Assembly: GCA_026125925.1 (NCBI GenBank)
Contig: JAHCKF010000248.1
Span: forward strand, 1-5,574
Reading direction: 5' to 3'
Source of the DNA: Pseudolabrys sp.
Lineage (GTDB): Bacteria; Pseudomonadota; Alphaproteobacteria; Rhizobiales; Xanthobacteraceae
Length of the DNA: 5,574 bases
A model generated the notes under the pieces. The model worked only from the letters and a program-made list of their open reading frames with translations. It was not told the DNA's origin and searched no databases. Positions 1-5,546 of the stretch are shown here, piece by piece (the stretch's first letter is position 1; each line of letters starts with the position of its first letter). The position numbers and the translations under genes are program-made.

Positions 1-600
1 CGAGGCGAGCGGCATATAGGCGATCGTGCGCATATTGTGCAGACGGTCGGCGAGCTTGACGAGGAGCACGCGCACGTCATCGACGATGGCCAGCAAGAGC
101 TTGCGCAGATTCTCGGCCTGCTTGGCTTCCTTGGTGACGAGATCGAGCTTCTTCAGTTTGGTAAGGCCCTCGACCAGCGCGCCGATATCCTTGCCGAAGA
201 GCTGATCGATCTCGCCACGCGTCGCGTCGGTGTCCTCGATCGTGTCGTGCAACAGCGCCGCGGCGATGGTGGCGTCGTCGAGCTTGAGATCGGTGAGGAT
301 CGCGGCGACCTCGATCGGATGCGAGAAGTAAGGATCGCCGGAGGCGCGGCGCTGATCGCCATGCGCCTTCATGGCGTAGACGTAAGCGCGGTTGAGCAGC
401 GCCTCGTTGGTGTTCGGGTTATAGGCGCGCACCCGCTCGATCAGGTCGTATTGCCGCATCATCGGCGGCTTGCGGGCGGCGCTCCGCTCCGGAGCCGGGA
501 CTGCGGCCGGCGACGCGTTCGCGACCGGCGCAGGCGGCTGGAGCGGCGCCCGGGTCGGAGCCTGCTTCTGCATGCGCGGAAGGTCGGGGCGCGTACGCAT
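1..600 (-). CDS. rel: Bifunctional (p)ppGpp synthetase/hydrolase Rel (RelA/SpoT family), N-terminal part, cut by the left edge
   Basis: Rel/SpoT enzymes make and degrade the alarmone (p)ppGpp in the cytoplasm. Only about 200 N-terminal residues are in the window: an Ala/Pro-rich leader (1-46), then the HD hydrolase domain from MMRQYDLIERV onward. Counting from the ATG at 600, the hydrolase residues are all present: H94, H118-D119, E122-D123 (in LLHDTIEDT), D185 and N189 (in LADRLHN). Their spacing equals H53, H77-D78, E81-D82, D144, N148 of streptococcal Rel, so this is not a hydrolase-dead RelA. The synthetase, TGS and ACT domains would lie off the window. The start is uncertain: GTG at 606 has an AAAGG six bases upstream, ATG at 600 is six bases further in, and the ATG pair at 462-457 begins the conserved part but has no ribosome-binding site. 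The frame is open back to 705. Family assignment is very sure; the start is not. Confidence 0.95.
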   Translation of the reverse strand, partial: MRTRPDLPRMQKQAPTRAPLQPPAPVANASPAAVPAPERSAARKPPMMRQYDLIERVRAYNPNTNEALLNRAYVYAMKAHGDQRRASGDPYFSHPIEVAAILTDLKLDDATIAAALLHDTIEDTDATRGEIDQLFGKDIGALVEGLTKLKKLDLVTKEAKQAENLRKLLLAIVDDVRVLLVKLADRLHNMRTIAYMPLAS

Positions 601-637
601 CGTCACCAAAAGCCTTTGCCCCACCGCAGGGACAGCC

Positions 638-673
638 CATGCCCCGGCGGGCCTGGCGCATGCCCCGGCAGGC
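638..673. repeat. 15-base imperfect direct repeat in the rel 5' region
   Basis: CATGCCCCGGCGGGC (638-652) recurs as CATGCCCCGGCAGGC (659-673) with one mismatch and a 21-base period. It lies just upstream of the likely rel start, so it would be in the 5' leader if the promoter is near 765-793. Function unknown; a local duplication in GC-rich DNA is the simplest reading. Confidence 0.6.
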
Positions 674-764
674 GGGTGCCTGAATTGAAAAAGACCATGC
701 TCAATCAACAACCTAAATAGGAACTGCGATTCGCCGGAAGGCGTCCCGAATTAGGATCTCATAG

Positions 765-793
765 ATATCACGTTAATCTTGTGGCCTCGCAAG
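765..793 (-). promoter_or_regulatory. Candidate sigma-70 promoter for rel
   Basis: On the minus strand CTTGCG (793-788), a 17-base spacer and TGATAT (770-765) match the rhizobial housekeeping consensus CTTGAC-N17-CTATAT at 8 of 12 positions. Transcription would begin near 758 and give a leader of about 150 bases. It is placed downstream of the rpoZ terminator, where a separate rel promoter is needed. Prediction from sequence only. Confidence 0.3.
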
Positions 794-859
794 GGCGGCG
801 GCGGCTTGCTTAACGAAATCGAACAGGCAGCAAGGGCCAGGGACGCCCCGTCGCGGCCC

Positions 860-891
860 AAAAGAAAAGGCCCGGCGTGAGCCGGGCCTTT
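860..891 (-). terminator. Rho-independent terminator of rpoZ
   Basis: A perfect 11-base-pair stem (866-876 with 881-891, AAAGGCCCGGC on the left arm) closes a four-base loop. On the minus strand it is followed by the T-rich run TTTTCTTTTG. It sits 26 bases past the rpoZ stop codon, in the right place and orientation. On the plus strand the trailing sequence is not T-rich, so it probably works one way. It implies that rpoZ and rel are not simply co-transcribed. Confidence 0.9.
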
Positions 892-916
892 ACGCGAATT
901 TTATGGGAAACGGGGC

Positions 917-1306
917 TCACTCGCCCTCGTCTTCCGGGACCTCTTCCGGCGGCGCCAGGCCCTCGAGGCCCTTGAGCAGCTCTTCCTCGGTCATGCGATC
1001 CGGCACCACGACGTCGGCGTCGTCGGCGTCTACGCCACCGGCACCGATCAGCGGCGCCTCCGGCTCCGGCTCGTCGACCTCGACGTATTTCTGCAGCGAG
1101 TGGATCAGATCTTCCTTCAGATCACCCGGCGAAACGGTGGTTTCCGCGATCTCGCGCAGCGAGACCACCGGATTCTTGTCGTTGTCGCGATCGACGGTAA
1201 TCTGCGACCCCGACGAAATCATGCGCGCGCGGTGGCTCGCCAGAAGCACGAGGTCGAAACGGTTTTCTACCTTGTCGATGCAGTCTTCTACGGTGACACG
1301 GGCCAT
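917..1306 (-). CDS. rpoZ: DNA-directed RNA polymerase subunit omega
   Basis: Omega is the small RNA polymerase subunit that chaperones beta-prime during assembly, and in proteobacteria it forms part of a ppGpp-binding site. The 129-residue product begins [13 protein letters not shown] and continues through the conserved [19 protein letters not shown] and [13 protein letters not shown] segments. It ends in a long acidic tail (roughly residues 70-129, ending [11 protein letters not shown]) that makes it longer than the 91-residue E. coli protein, as is usual in alphaproteobacteria. ATG at 1306 was chosen because the family starts at MARVTVED and AGGAG lies ten bases upstream; a TTG at 1324 would add six unrelated residues. 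It lies upstream of rel, on the same strand, separated by the terminator at 860-891. Identification is very sure. Confidence 0.97.
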   Translation of the reverse strand: MARVTVEDCIDKVENRFDLVLLASHRARMISSGSQITVDRDNDKNPVVSLREIAETTVSPGDLKEDLIHSLQKYVEVDEPEPEAPLIGAGGVDADDADVVVPDRMTEEELLKGLEGLAPPEEVPEDEGE

Positions 1307-1358
1307 CGGCTCGTCACTCCTCAAGGTGGTACGATTTCGTGAGTTACCGGCTACCTAT

Positions 1359-1437
1359 CCCTTGCGACCGTGTTTTTCAACCCTTTTTTGTCTTGGTTTG
1401 GCCTCATCTTCCTGTTAGCGAACTGCCCTTGCGACCG
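1359..1437 (+). repeat. Perfect 12-base direct repeat upstream of rpoZ
   Basis: CCCTTGCGACCG occurs at 1359-1370 and again at 1426-1437, 67 bases apart start to start. The first nine bases recur on the opposite strand at 787-795, upstream of rel. A repeated operator is possible, but no known protein is recognised from this site. Confidence 0.7.
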
Positions 1438-1626
1438 CAAAACGGGCCGGCCGGACTTGAATTACCGGTTGGGGCTTTGATTGCGCGGGGGTGCCAACTG
1501 AATTGTTCAAACAGGTGCCGTTAAGACCCAGATCAGCCCTCGTCCACAGCGCCGGCGCCATGCCGCGCCCGCACAAGGCTGACGCCGCATCCGGCCCCAT
1601 ACACATTGCCTCTCGTTCAAGAGAAC

Positions 1627-1630
1627 AGGA
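1627..1630 (+). promoter_or_regulatory. Ribosome-binding site that bears on the start of the NYN gene
   Basis: AGGA at 1627-1630 touches the ATG at 1631 but stands six bases before the ATG at 1637. It therefore favours 1637 as the true start; GAGAA at 1621-1625 could instead serve 1631. The two starts differ by only Met-Thr. Confidence 0.5.
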
Positions 1631-2293
1631 ATGACCATGCCCGGCGAAAAGATCGCTTTGTTCATTGACGGCGCCAATCTCTACGCCACCGCCAAGTCGC
1701 TTGGTTTCGATATCGATTACAAAAAGCTGCTCAAGGAATTTCAGGGCCGCGGCAATTTGCTGCGTGCGTTCTATTACACTGCCGTGATCGAAGATCAGGA
1801 ATATTCATCGATCCGTCCGCTGATCGATTGGCTCGATTACAACGGCTATGCCGTGGTCACCAAGGCGACCAAGGAATTCGTCGACCAGACCGGACGCCGC
1901 AAGGTGAAGGGCAACATGGACATCGAACTTGCCGTCGATGCCATGGAGATTGCCAATCACATCGACCACATGGTGCTGTTCTCCGGCGACGGCGACTTCA
2001 CGCGCCTCGTCGAAGCCGTGCAGCGCAAGGGTGTCCGCGTCACCGTGATCTCGACTGTGACGACGCAGCCCCCGATGGTGGCCGACGAACTGCGCCGGCA
2101 GGCGGATGTCTTCACCGACATCATCACGTTGCAGAGCAAGATCGGCCGCGATCCGTCGGAGCGCCCGGCTCGCGCGCGCGACACCGACAGCGGTCACGGT
2201 CACACGCCGCAATTCCTGCAACGCCCGTCCGCAGCGCCGCAGCGCACCCCCGCCAATGCGGCGGCGATGGACGACGACGAGAATTACGAATAA
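1631..2293 (+). CDS. NYN domain (LabA/DUF88-like) predicted nuclease
   Basis: NYN proteins have a PIN-like fold and are metal-dependent nucleases or presumed RNA-processing enzymes; the substrate here is unknown. The 220-residue product has the N-terminal strand and acidic motif KIALFIDGANLY (D13, N16), a central GNMDIELAVDAM segment (D97, D103) and the third acidic motif LFSGDGDF (D120, D122). These are the usual NYN active-site acids, all kept. The domain spans about residues 7-165. Residues 170-220 form a polar, low-complexity, probably disordered tail rich in Arg, Pro, His and Asp, ending in an acidic MDDDENYE. The start may be 1637 instead. It is transcribed away from rpoZ and is followed after nine bases by a uracil-DNA glycosylase, which suggests an operon. 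Family is sure; biological role is not known. Confidence 0.9.
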   Translation: MTMPGEKIALFIDGANLYATAKSLGFDIDYKKLLKEFQGRGNLLRAFYYTAVIEDQEYSSIRPLIDWLDYNGYAVVTKATKEFVDQTGRRKVKGNMDIELAVDAMEIANHIDHMVLFSGDGDFTRLVEAVQRKGVRVTVISTVTTQPPMVADELRRQADVFTDIITLQSKIGRDPSERPARARDTDSGHGHTPQFLQRPSAAPQRTPANAAAMDDDENYE

Positions 2294-2302
2294 TCCAAGT
2301 CC

Positions 2303-2947
2303 ATGGCGACGAGCAGCGGCAAGCCGGGGCGCGATTGTCCGCGCTGTCCCCGGCTCGTGCATTTCCGCGAGACCTGGCGCGCGAAACAACCGCAATGGTT
2401 CAACGCGCCGGTGCCGTCGTTCGGCGCCGCTGACGCGCGCCTGCTGATCGTCGGTCTGGCGCCCGGCCTGCAAGGCGCCAACCGAACCGGCCGTCCCTTC
2501 ACCGGCGACTACGCCGGCGTGCTGCTTTACGACACGCTCGGCCGCTTCGGTTTCGCGACCGGCACCTTCGACGCCCGAATCGACGACGGCCTCACCCTCA
2601 CCGATTGCCGCATCACCAATGCCGTGCGCTGCGTGCCGCCGGAAAACAAGCCGACGCCGGCCGAGATCAATACCTGCCGCGACTTTCTCAAGGATACCTT
2701 CGCGGAGATGCCGAAGCTGCGCGCCATTGTCGCGCTCGGCGCCATCGCCCATGCCAGCGTGCTGACGGCCTTCGCGGCCAGGAAATCGGCGCATCCGTTC
2801 AAGCATGGCGCGCAGTACCAGTTCAGCGGCATCCGGCTGTTCTCGAGCTATCACTGCTCGCGCTACAATACGAATACCGGCGTGCTGACCCCGGACATGT
2901 TCCGCACGGTGTTCAAGTCCGTGCGCGGTTACCTCGACGAGGCGTGA
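2303..2947 (+). CDS. Family-5 (UDGb-type) uracil-DNA glycosylase with a 4Fe-4S cluster
   Basis: The enzyme removes uracil, and in this family often other deaminated bases, from DNA to begin base-excision repair. The 214-residue protein carries C12 and C15 (DCPRCPRLVHFRE) and C110 and C125, the four-cysteine pattern expected for the iron-sulfur cluster. Motif A, GLAPGLQGANRTGRPFTGD (51-69), lacks the catalytic acid of family-1 enzymes, as is normal for UDGb. The C-terminal motif SYHCSRYNTNTGVLT (182-196) keeps H184 and the Arg-Asn-Thr-Gly run. It begins nine bases after the NYN gene stop without an obvious Shine-Dalgarno sequence, so translation may be coupled. The ATG at 2303 fits the family N-terminus just ahead of the first cysteine. 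A family-4 enzyme is the main alternative; the NRTGRxFTGD motif argues for family 5. Confidence 0.92.
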   Translation: MATSSGKPGRDCPRCPRLVHFRETWRAKQPQWFNAPVPSFGAADARLLIVGLAPGLQGANRTGRPFTGDYAGVLLYDTLGRFGFATGTFDARIDDGLTLTDCRITNAVRCVPPENKPTPAEINTCRDFLKDTFAEMPKLRAIVALGAIAHASVLTAFAARKSAHPFKHGAQYQFSGIRLFSSYHCSRYNTNTGVLTPDMFRTVFKSVRGYLDEA

Positions 2948-3050
2948 GCGCCTGCTCATGCGGCGATTCGCGCCAGCGTCACACTCAATTCACGCGCTCA
3001 GGATCAGTCCGACACGTAGCTGACGCAGTAGCCGCGTTTTGTCACGTGGC

Positions 3051-3075
3051 GGAACTTAAGCGCCGCGATAAAGTT
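3051..3075 (+). promoter_or_regulatory. EcfG-like general-stress promoter of sodC, inside an inverted repeat
   Basis: GGAAC (3051-3055), 16 bases, then AGTT (3072-3075) resembles the alphaproteobacterial EcfG/RpoE2 promoter consensus GGAAC-N16/17-CGTT, with one mismatch at the first -10 base. Transcription would start near 3082, about 50 bases before the sodC ATG. The same bases form a 7-base inverted repeat (GGAACTT 3051-3057, AAGTTCC 3071-3077), so the minus strand reads GGAAC-N16-AGTT too. From memory, sodC is a target of RpoE2 in Sinorhizobium meliloti, which supports the idea. Confidence 0.5.
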
Positions 3076-3118
3076 CCTTTCGAGGGCCTTTGCCGCGCGG
3101 TGCGGCCACCTTTTATCC

Positions 3119-3124
3119 AGGGAG
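3119..3124 (+). promoter_or_regulatory. Strong ribosome-binding site deciding the sodC start
   Basis: AGGGAG ends seven bases before the ATG at 3132. It selects that codon over an in-frame upstream start at 3090 and places a signal peptide exactly at the N-terminus. Confidence 0.85.
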
Positions 3125-3131
3125 CGACCCG

Positions 3132-3650
3132 ATGAGCATCAAGAAGCATTTGCTGATGGCCAGCCTGACCTTGCTGGCCTGCGCCGCGGCGTTACCGGCA
3201 GCCGCGCAAACAGCGACCGCGCCGTTGAAGGACGCGCAAGGCAAGGAGGTCGGCTCCGCCAACCTGACCCAGACGCCGCGCGGCGTCCTGATCAACGTCG
3301 CGGTGAAAGGCCTGCCGCCGGGCGAACACGCGTTTCACGTTCACGCCGTCGGCAAATGCGAGCCACCGTTCACCTCTGCTGGCGGCCACTTCAATCCCGA
3401 CAACAAGAAGCATGGCCTGATGGCGGCGGACGGCGCGCATGCCGGCGACATGCCGAATCTGCACATCCCGCAGAGCGGCGACCTGACCATCGAAGTGCTC
3501 AATGCCGCGGTGACGCTGGAAAAGGGCAAGCCGAATTCGCTGCTTGACAATGACGGCTCGGCGCTCGTCATTCACGCCGGGACCGACGACTACAAGACCG
3601 ACCCGACCGGCGATGCCGGCGGCCGCATCGCCTGTGGGGTGGTGCAGTAG
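3132..3650 (+). CDS. sodC: Periplasmic Cu,Zn superoxide dismutase
   Basis: SodC converts superoxide to hydrogen peroxide and oxygen outside the cytoplasm. The 172-residue product starts with a Sec signal peptide: K4-K5, a hydrophobic core, and a likely cut after LPAAA at about residue 25. Mature metal ligands are all visible: copper H69 and H71 (HVH), bridging H86 (GGHFNP) and H148; zinc H86, H94, H103 and D106. The disulfide pair C76 and C168 and the active-site R165 (GGRIACGV) are kept, so the enzyme should be active. C17 lies in LLLAC-like context, but the residue two before it is Leu, so a lipoprotein is less likely than a soluble form. The gene has its own stress-type promoter candidate and ends 18 bases from the convergent next gene, with no terminator between them. 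Confidence 0.96.
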   Translation: MSIKKHLLMASLTLLACAAALPAAAQTATAPLKDAQGKEVGSANLTQTPRGVLINVAVKGLPPGEHAFHVHAVGKCEPPFTSAGGHFNPDNKKHGLMAADGAHAGDMPNLHIPQSGDLTIEVLNAAVTLEKGKPNSLLDNDGSALVIHAGTDDYKTDPTGDAGGRIACGVVQ

Positions 3651-3668
3651 CGTCGCCCCTGCCGAACC

Positions 3669-4358
3669 TTACGCGACGGTGCCGAGCTTGCGGCCGGCGC
3701 GGGCTGCGACCTCGCGCCGGTCGTCGTTGAGTTTCGCCAGCTTGGCCTTGAGAGCGGCGAGCGTCGCCGGCTGCGCGGTTTTCGGCGAACCGCTGTCGAA
3801 TGGAGGCTCAGGATCGTATTCGATCTGCAACTGTATCTCGCGCGCCAGCGCTTCGCCTTCGAGAATGGCCGCCAGTGACAGCGCAAAGTCGATGCCCGAG
3901 GTCACGCCCGCGCCGGTCACAACATTGCCATCGACCACGACTTTTTCAGCGACCGGAATGGCGCCCAGCGGTTTGAGATGCTCGAGCGCCGCCCAGTGGC
4001 AGGTCGCGCGTTTGCCTTTGAGCAGACCGGCGGCGCCAAGCACCAGCGAGCCCGTGCAGACCGAGGTTACGTATTTCGCATAGGCCGCCTGCCTGCGCAG
4101 GAAATCGAGCACCACCTCGTCTTCCATCAGATCCTGCTGCCCCGGTCCACCGGGCACCATCACGATGTCGAGCGGCGGACAGGCGTCGTAGGTCGTGGTC
4201 GGCACGATCTGCATGCCGCGATCGGTGGTGACAGGCTCGAGCGTCCGCGCGATGAGTTCGACCTTGGTCTCCGGCAGCCGCGCCAGAACTTCGTAGGGCC
4301 CGGTCATGTCGAGCTGGGTCAACCGCGGAAAGATCAGCATGCCGATGCGGCGAGTCAT
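3669..4358 (-). CDS. Isonitrile (isocyanide) hydratase-like protein, DJ-1/PfpI superfamily
   Basis: Isonitrile hydratase adds water to isonitriles to give N-substituted formamides. The 229-residue protein shows the DJ-1/PfpI fold in order: IGMLIFPRLTQLDMTGP (5-21), PPLDIVMVPGG (61-71), the nucleophile elbow YVTSVCTGSLVLGAAG (96-111), KRATCHW (116-122) and TGAGVTSGIDFAL (148-160). D17, C101 and T102 fall at the same positions that I recall for the catalytic residues of Pseudomonas isocyanide hydratase, and the C-terminal QLQIEYDPEPPFDSGSP also matches that enzyme. Start at 4358 is fixed by GAGGAG six bases upstream (minus strand, 4370-4365); an in-frame ATG at 4451 would add 31 unrelated residues. 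It is convergent with sodC and divergent from the dehydratase-like gene. A general DJ-1-type regulator or stress protein is the alternative; the in vivo substrate is unknown. No isonitrile biosynthesis gene is in the window. Confidence 0.88.
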   Translation of the reverse strand: MTRRIGMLIFPRLTQLDMTGPYEVLARLPETKVELIARTLEPVTTDRGMQIVPTTTYDACPPLDIVMVPGGPGQQDLMEDEVVLDFLRRQAAYAKYVTSVCTGSLVLGAAGLLKGKRATCHWAALEHLKPLGAIPVAEKVVVDGNVVTGAGVTSGIDFALSLAAILEGEALAREIQLQIEYDPEPPFDSGSPKTAQPATLAALKAKLAKLNDDRREVAARAGRKLGTVA

Positions 4359-4364
4359 TGAAAG

Positions 4365-4370
4365 CTCCTC
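4365..4370 (-). promoter_or_regulatory. Ribosome-binding site of the isonitrile hydratase-like gene
   Basis: GAGGAG on the minus strand ends six bases before the ATG at 4358. It decides the start against the longer in-frame option at 4451. Confidence 0.85.
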
Positions 4371-4387
4371 GTTAACGCGTTGGTCCT

Positions 4388-4416
4388 GCATAGCCGAGGC
4401 ACCGCCTGCCGTCACC
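4388..4416 (-). promoter_or_regulatory. Candidate promoter of the isonitrile hydratase-like gene
   Basis: On the minus strand GGTGAC (4416-4411), 17 bases and CTATGC (4393-4388) match the rhizobial consensus CTTGAC-N17-CTATAT at 8 of 12 positions. Transcription would start near 4381, giving a short leader of about 22 bases that includes the ribosome-binding site. Confidence 0.35.
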
Positions 4417-4422
4417 GCAGCA

Positions 4423-4451
4423 TTGATCAAAAGCTTCGATGGACCTAGCAT
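4423..4451 (+). promoter_or_regulatory. Candidate promoter of the dehydratase-like gene, placed for a leaderless message
   Basis: TTGATC (4423-4428), 17 bases, then TAGCAT (4446-4451) gives four of six matches in each box to TTGACA and TATAAT. The -10 box ends six bases before the ATG at 4458, so transcription would start at or next to the start codon. TTGATCAA (4423-4430) is also an 8-base palindrome. Confidence 0.35.
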
Positions 4452-4457
4452 TTTAGG

Positions 4458-5546
4458 ATGAGTTCACCGCCGCCCCCTTCCGTCGATAATATTGTCACAG
4501 CCACGCACCTCATCGATCCGGTATTCACCGGATCGCCCCTGATGGCGCATCACACTGCAGACGACGCGCTCGGCCTGCGCCTCTTTGCGAAGATCGAGAC
4601 GCTCAACCCGATCCGCTCGTTCAAAGGCCGTGGCGCCGACTACTTCATGGCCACGCGACCGGGCGCCATCGGCACCGTGGTCGCGGCATCGGTGGGCAAT
4701 TTCGGCCAGGGCCTCGCTTATGCGGCCGCCAAGCGGGGCGGCAAAGCCATCATCTTCGCGGCAGGAAACGCGAATCCGCGCAAGCTCGACGCCATGGCGC
4801 GCCTCGGCGCCCAGGTGATTCTGGAGGGCAGCGACTTCGACAGCGCCAAGGCCGCGGCGCGCGCCTATGCCGCCACTCACGGCCTCCCCTTCGTCGAAGA
4901 CGGCGCCGTCCCGGAGATCGCTGAGGGCGCCGGCACGATCGCCCTGGAGATGACCGAAGCCCTCGACCGCCAAGGCGTTGCTCTGGATGCAGCCATCATT
5001 CCACTGGGCAATGGCGCCTTGCTGACCGGCATGGGCGCCTGGCTGAAAGCCGCCGCTCCCGCCTGCCGTGTCATCGGCGTCGTCGCGGCCGCGGCGCCGG
5101 CGATGAAGCTTTCCTTCGATCATGCGCGACTGGAAACGACCGCGACGGCGGCCACTATCGCCGACGGCATCGCCGTACGCGAGCCGGTGGCCTACGCGCT
5201 CGACTGCATGCGCGAGGTCGTCGACGAAGTCCTGGCGGTGGACGAGCAAGGCCTCGCCGCCGCGATGGCGTTCTGCCGTGACCACTACGGCCTGATCGTC
5301 GAACCGGCCGGCGCGGCCGGCATCGCCGCGCTGCTCGAGCACGGAGAAGCTTTCGCGGGCCGGACGGTTGCCACCGTGCTGTGCGGCAGCAATGTCGCGA
5401 ACGGCTCGCTTCAGCCCTTGTCCCGCATCAGCCGGCCCTTCTCGCGGTTCCAACTGCGCTCCTTGAGCGTCTCGCGCTTGTCGTGCAGCTTCTTGCCCTT
5501 GGCCAGCGCGATCTCGATCTTGGCGCGGCCGCGCTCATTGAAATAG
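4458..5546 (+). CDS. PLP-dependent threonine/serine dehydratase-like enzyme (fold type II)
   Basis: Fold-type-II enzymes of this group deaminate threonine or serine to 2-oxo acids, or racemise serine and related amino acids. The 362-residue frame shows the PLP-lysine motif SFKGRG (K56), the substrate loop ASVGNFGQG (77-85), the phosphate-binding loop [10 protein letters not shown] (182-191), EPAGA (282-286) and the cofactor-ring motif VLCGSN (307-312, C309). There is no C-terminal ACT domain, so it is not a biosynthetic IlvA. The glycine loop differs from the usual PxGGGGL, so the substrate is uncertain. The ATG at 4458 retains the family's N-terminal helix ([14 protein letters not shown]), but AGG abuts it and gives no proper ribosome-binding spacing. 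Family members should end near residue 315; the last 45 or so residues are encoded by the antisense of smpB and look like a read-on tail. Confidence 0.85.
   Translation: MSSPPPPSVDNIVTATHLIDPVFTGSPLMAHHTADDALGLRLFAKIETLNPIRSFKGRGADYFMATRPGAIGTVVAASVGNFGQGLAYAAAKRGGKAIIFAAGNANPRKLDAMARLGAQVILEGSDFDSAKAAARAYAATHGLPFVEDGAVPEIAEGAGTIALEMTEALDRQGVALDAAIIPLGNGALLTGMGAWLKAAAPACRVIGVVAAAAPAMKLSFDHARLETTATAATIADGIAVREPVAYALDCMREVVDEVLAVDEQGLAAAMAFCRDHYGLIVEPAGAAGIAALLEHGEAFAGRTVATVLCGSNVANGSLQPLSRISRPFSRFQLRSLSVSRLSCSFLPLASAISILARPRSLK

Larger units (their letters stand above)
607..916. other. Gene-free interval between rel and rpoZ
   Basis: This stretch of about 310 bases holds the rpoZ terminator (860-891), a candidate rel promoter (765-793) and a GC-rich imperfect direct repeat (638-673). 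No convincing small gene was seen. The plus-strand open frame that crosses it from the left is the antisense of rel and has no family resemblance. Confidence 0.6.
1307..1630. promoter_or_regulatory. Divergent regulatory region between rpoZ and the NYN-domain gene
   Basis: This 324-base stretch contains no gene I can support and must hold the promoters of both divergent units. It includes the rpoZ ribosome-binding site (AGGAG, minus strand, 1321-1317), the 12-base repeats at 1359 and 1426, and a GGCCGGCC palindrome near 1445. A weak rpoZ promoter candidate on the minus strand is TTGAAA (1380-1375), 17 bases, TAGGTA (1357-1352). No convincing promoter for the plus-strand gene was recognised. 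Confidence 0.55.

Noticed and set aside
37..720. 227-codon plus-strand open frame at the left edge
   Set aside because: It is antisense to rel, whose HD-domain residues are unmistakable, and its C-terminal part is low-complexity Arg/Gly.
1490..1519. GGTGCC direct repeat (1490-1495 and 1514-1519)
   Set aside because: Six bases is too short to be notable at this GC content, and it is not placed relative to any convincing promoter.
1805..2959. 384-codon minus-strand open frame across the NYN and glycosylase genes
   Set aside because: It is antisense to two clear protein families, has an Arg/Ala/His-rich composition with no recognisable motif, and is explained by high GC at third codon positions.
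3031..3050. Possible hairpin GCCGCG...CGTGGC after the glycosylase gene
   Set aside because: The pairing is imperfect and no T-run follows in either orientation.
3090..3131. Longer sodC start adding 14 residues
   Set aside because: The ATG at 3132 has a strong AGGGAG seven bases upstream and begins a proper signal peptide; the extension would bury it.
3174..3185. Lipobox around Cys17 of SodC
   Set aside because: The residues before the Cys are Leu-Leu-Ala, a poor match at the middle position, and a better signal peptidase I site follows at LPAAA.
3651..3668. Terminator between convergent sodC and the hydratase-like gene
   Set aside because: The 18-base gap has no stem-loop or T-run.
4464..5453. 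329-codon minus-strand open frame antisense to the dehydratase-like gene
   Set aside because: It shows no motif or family resemblance, has a composition typical of antisense frames in GC-rich DNA, and overlaps the end of smpB in a different frame.
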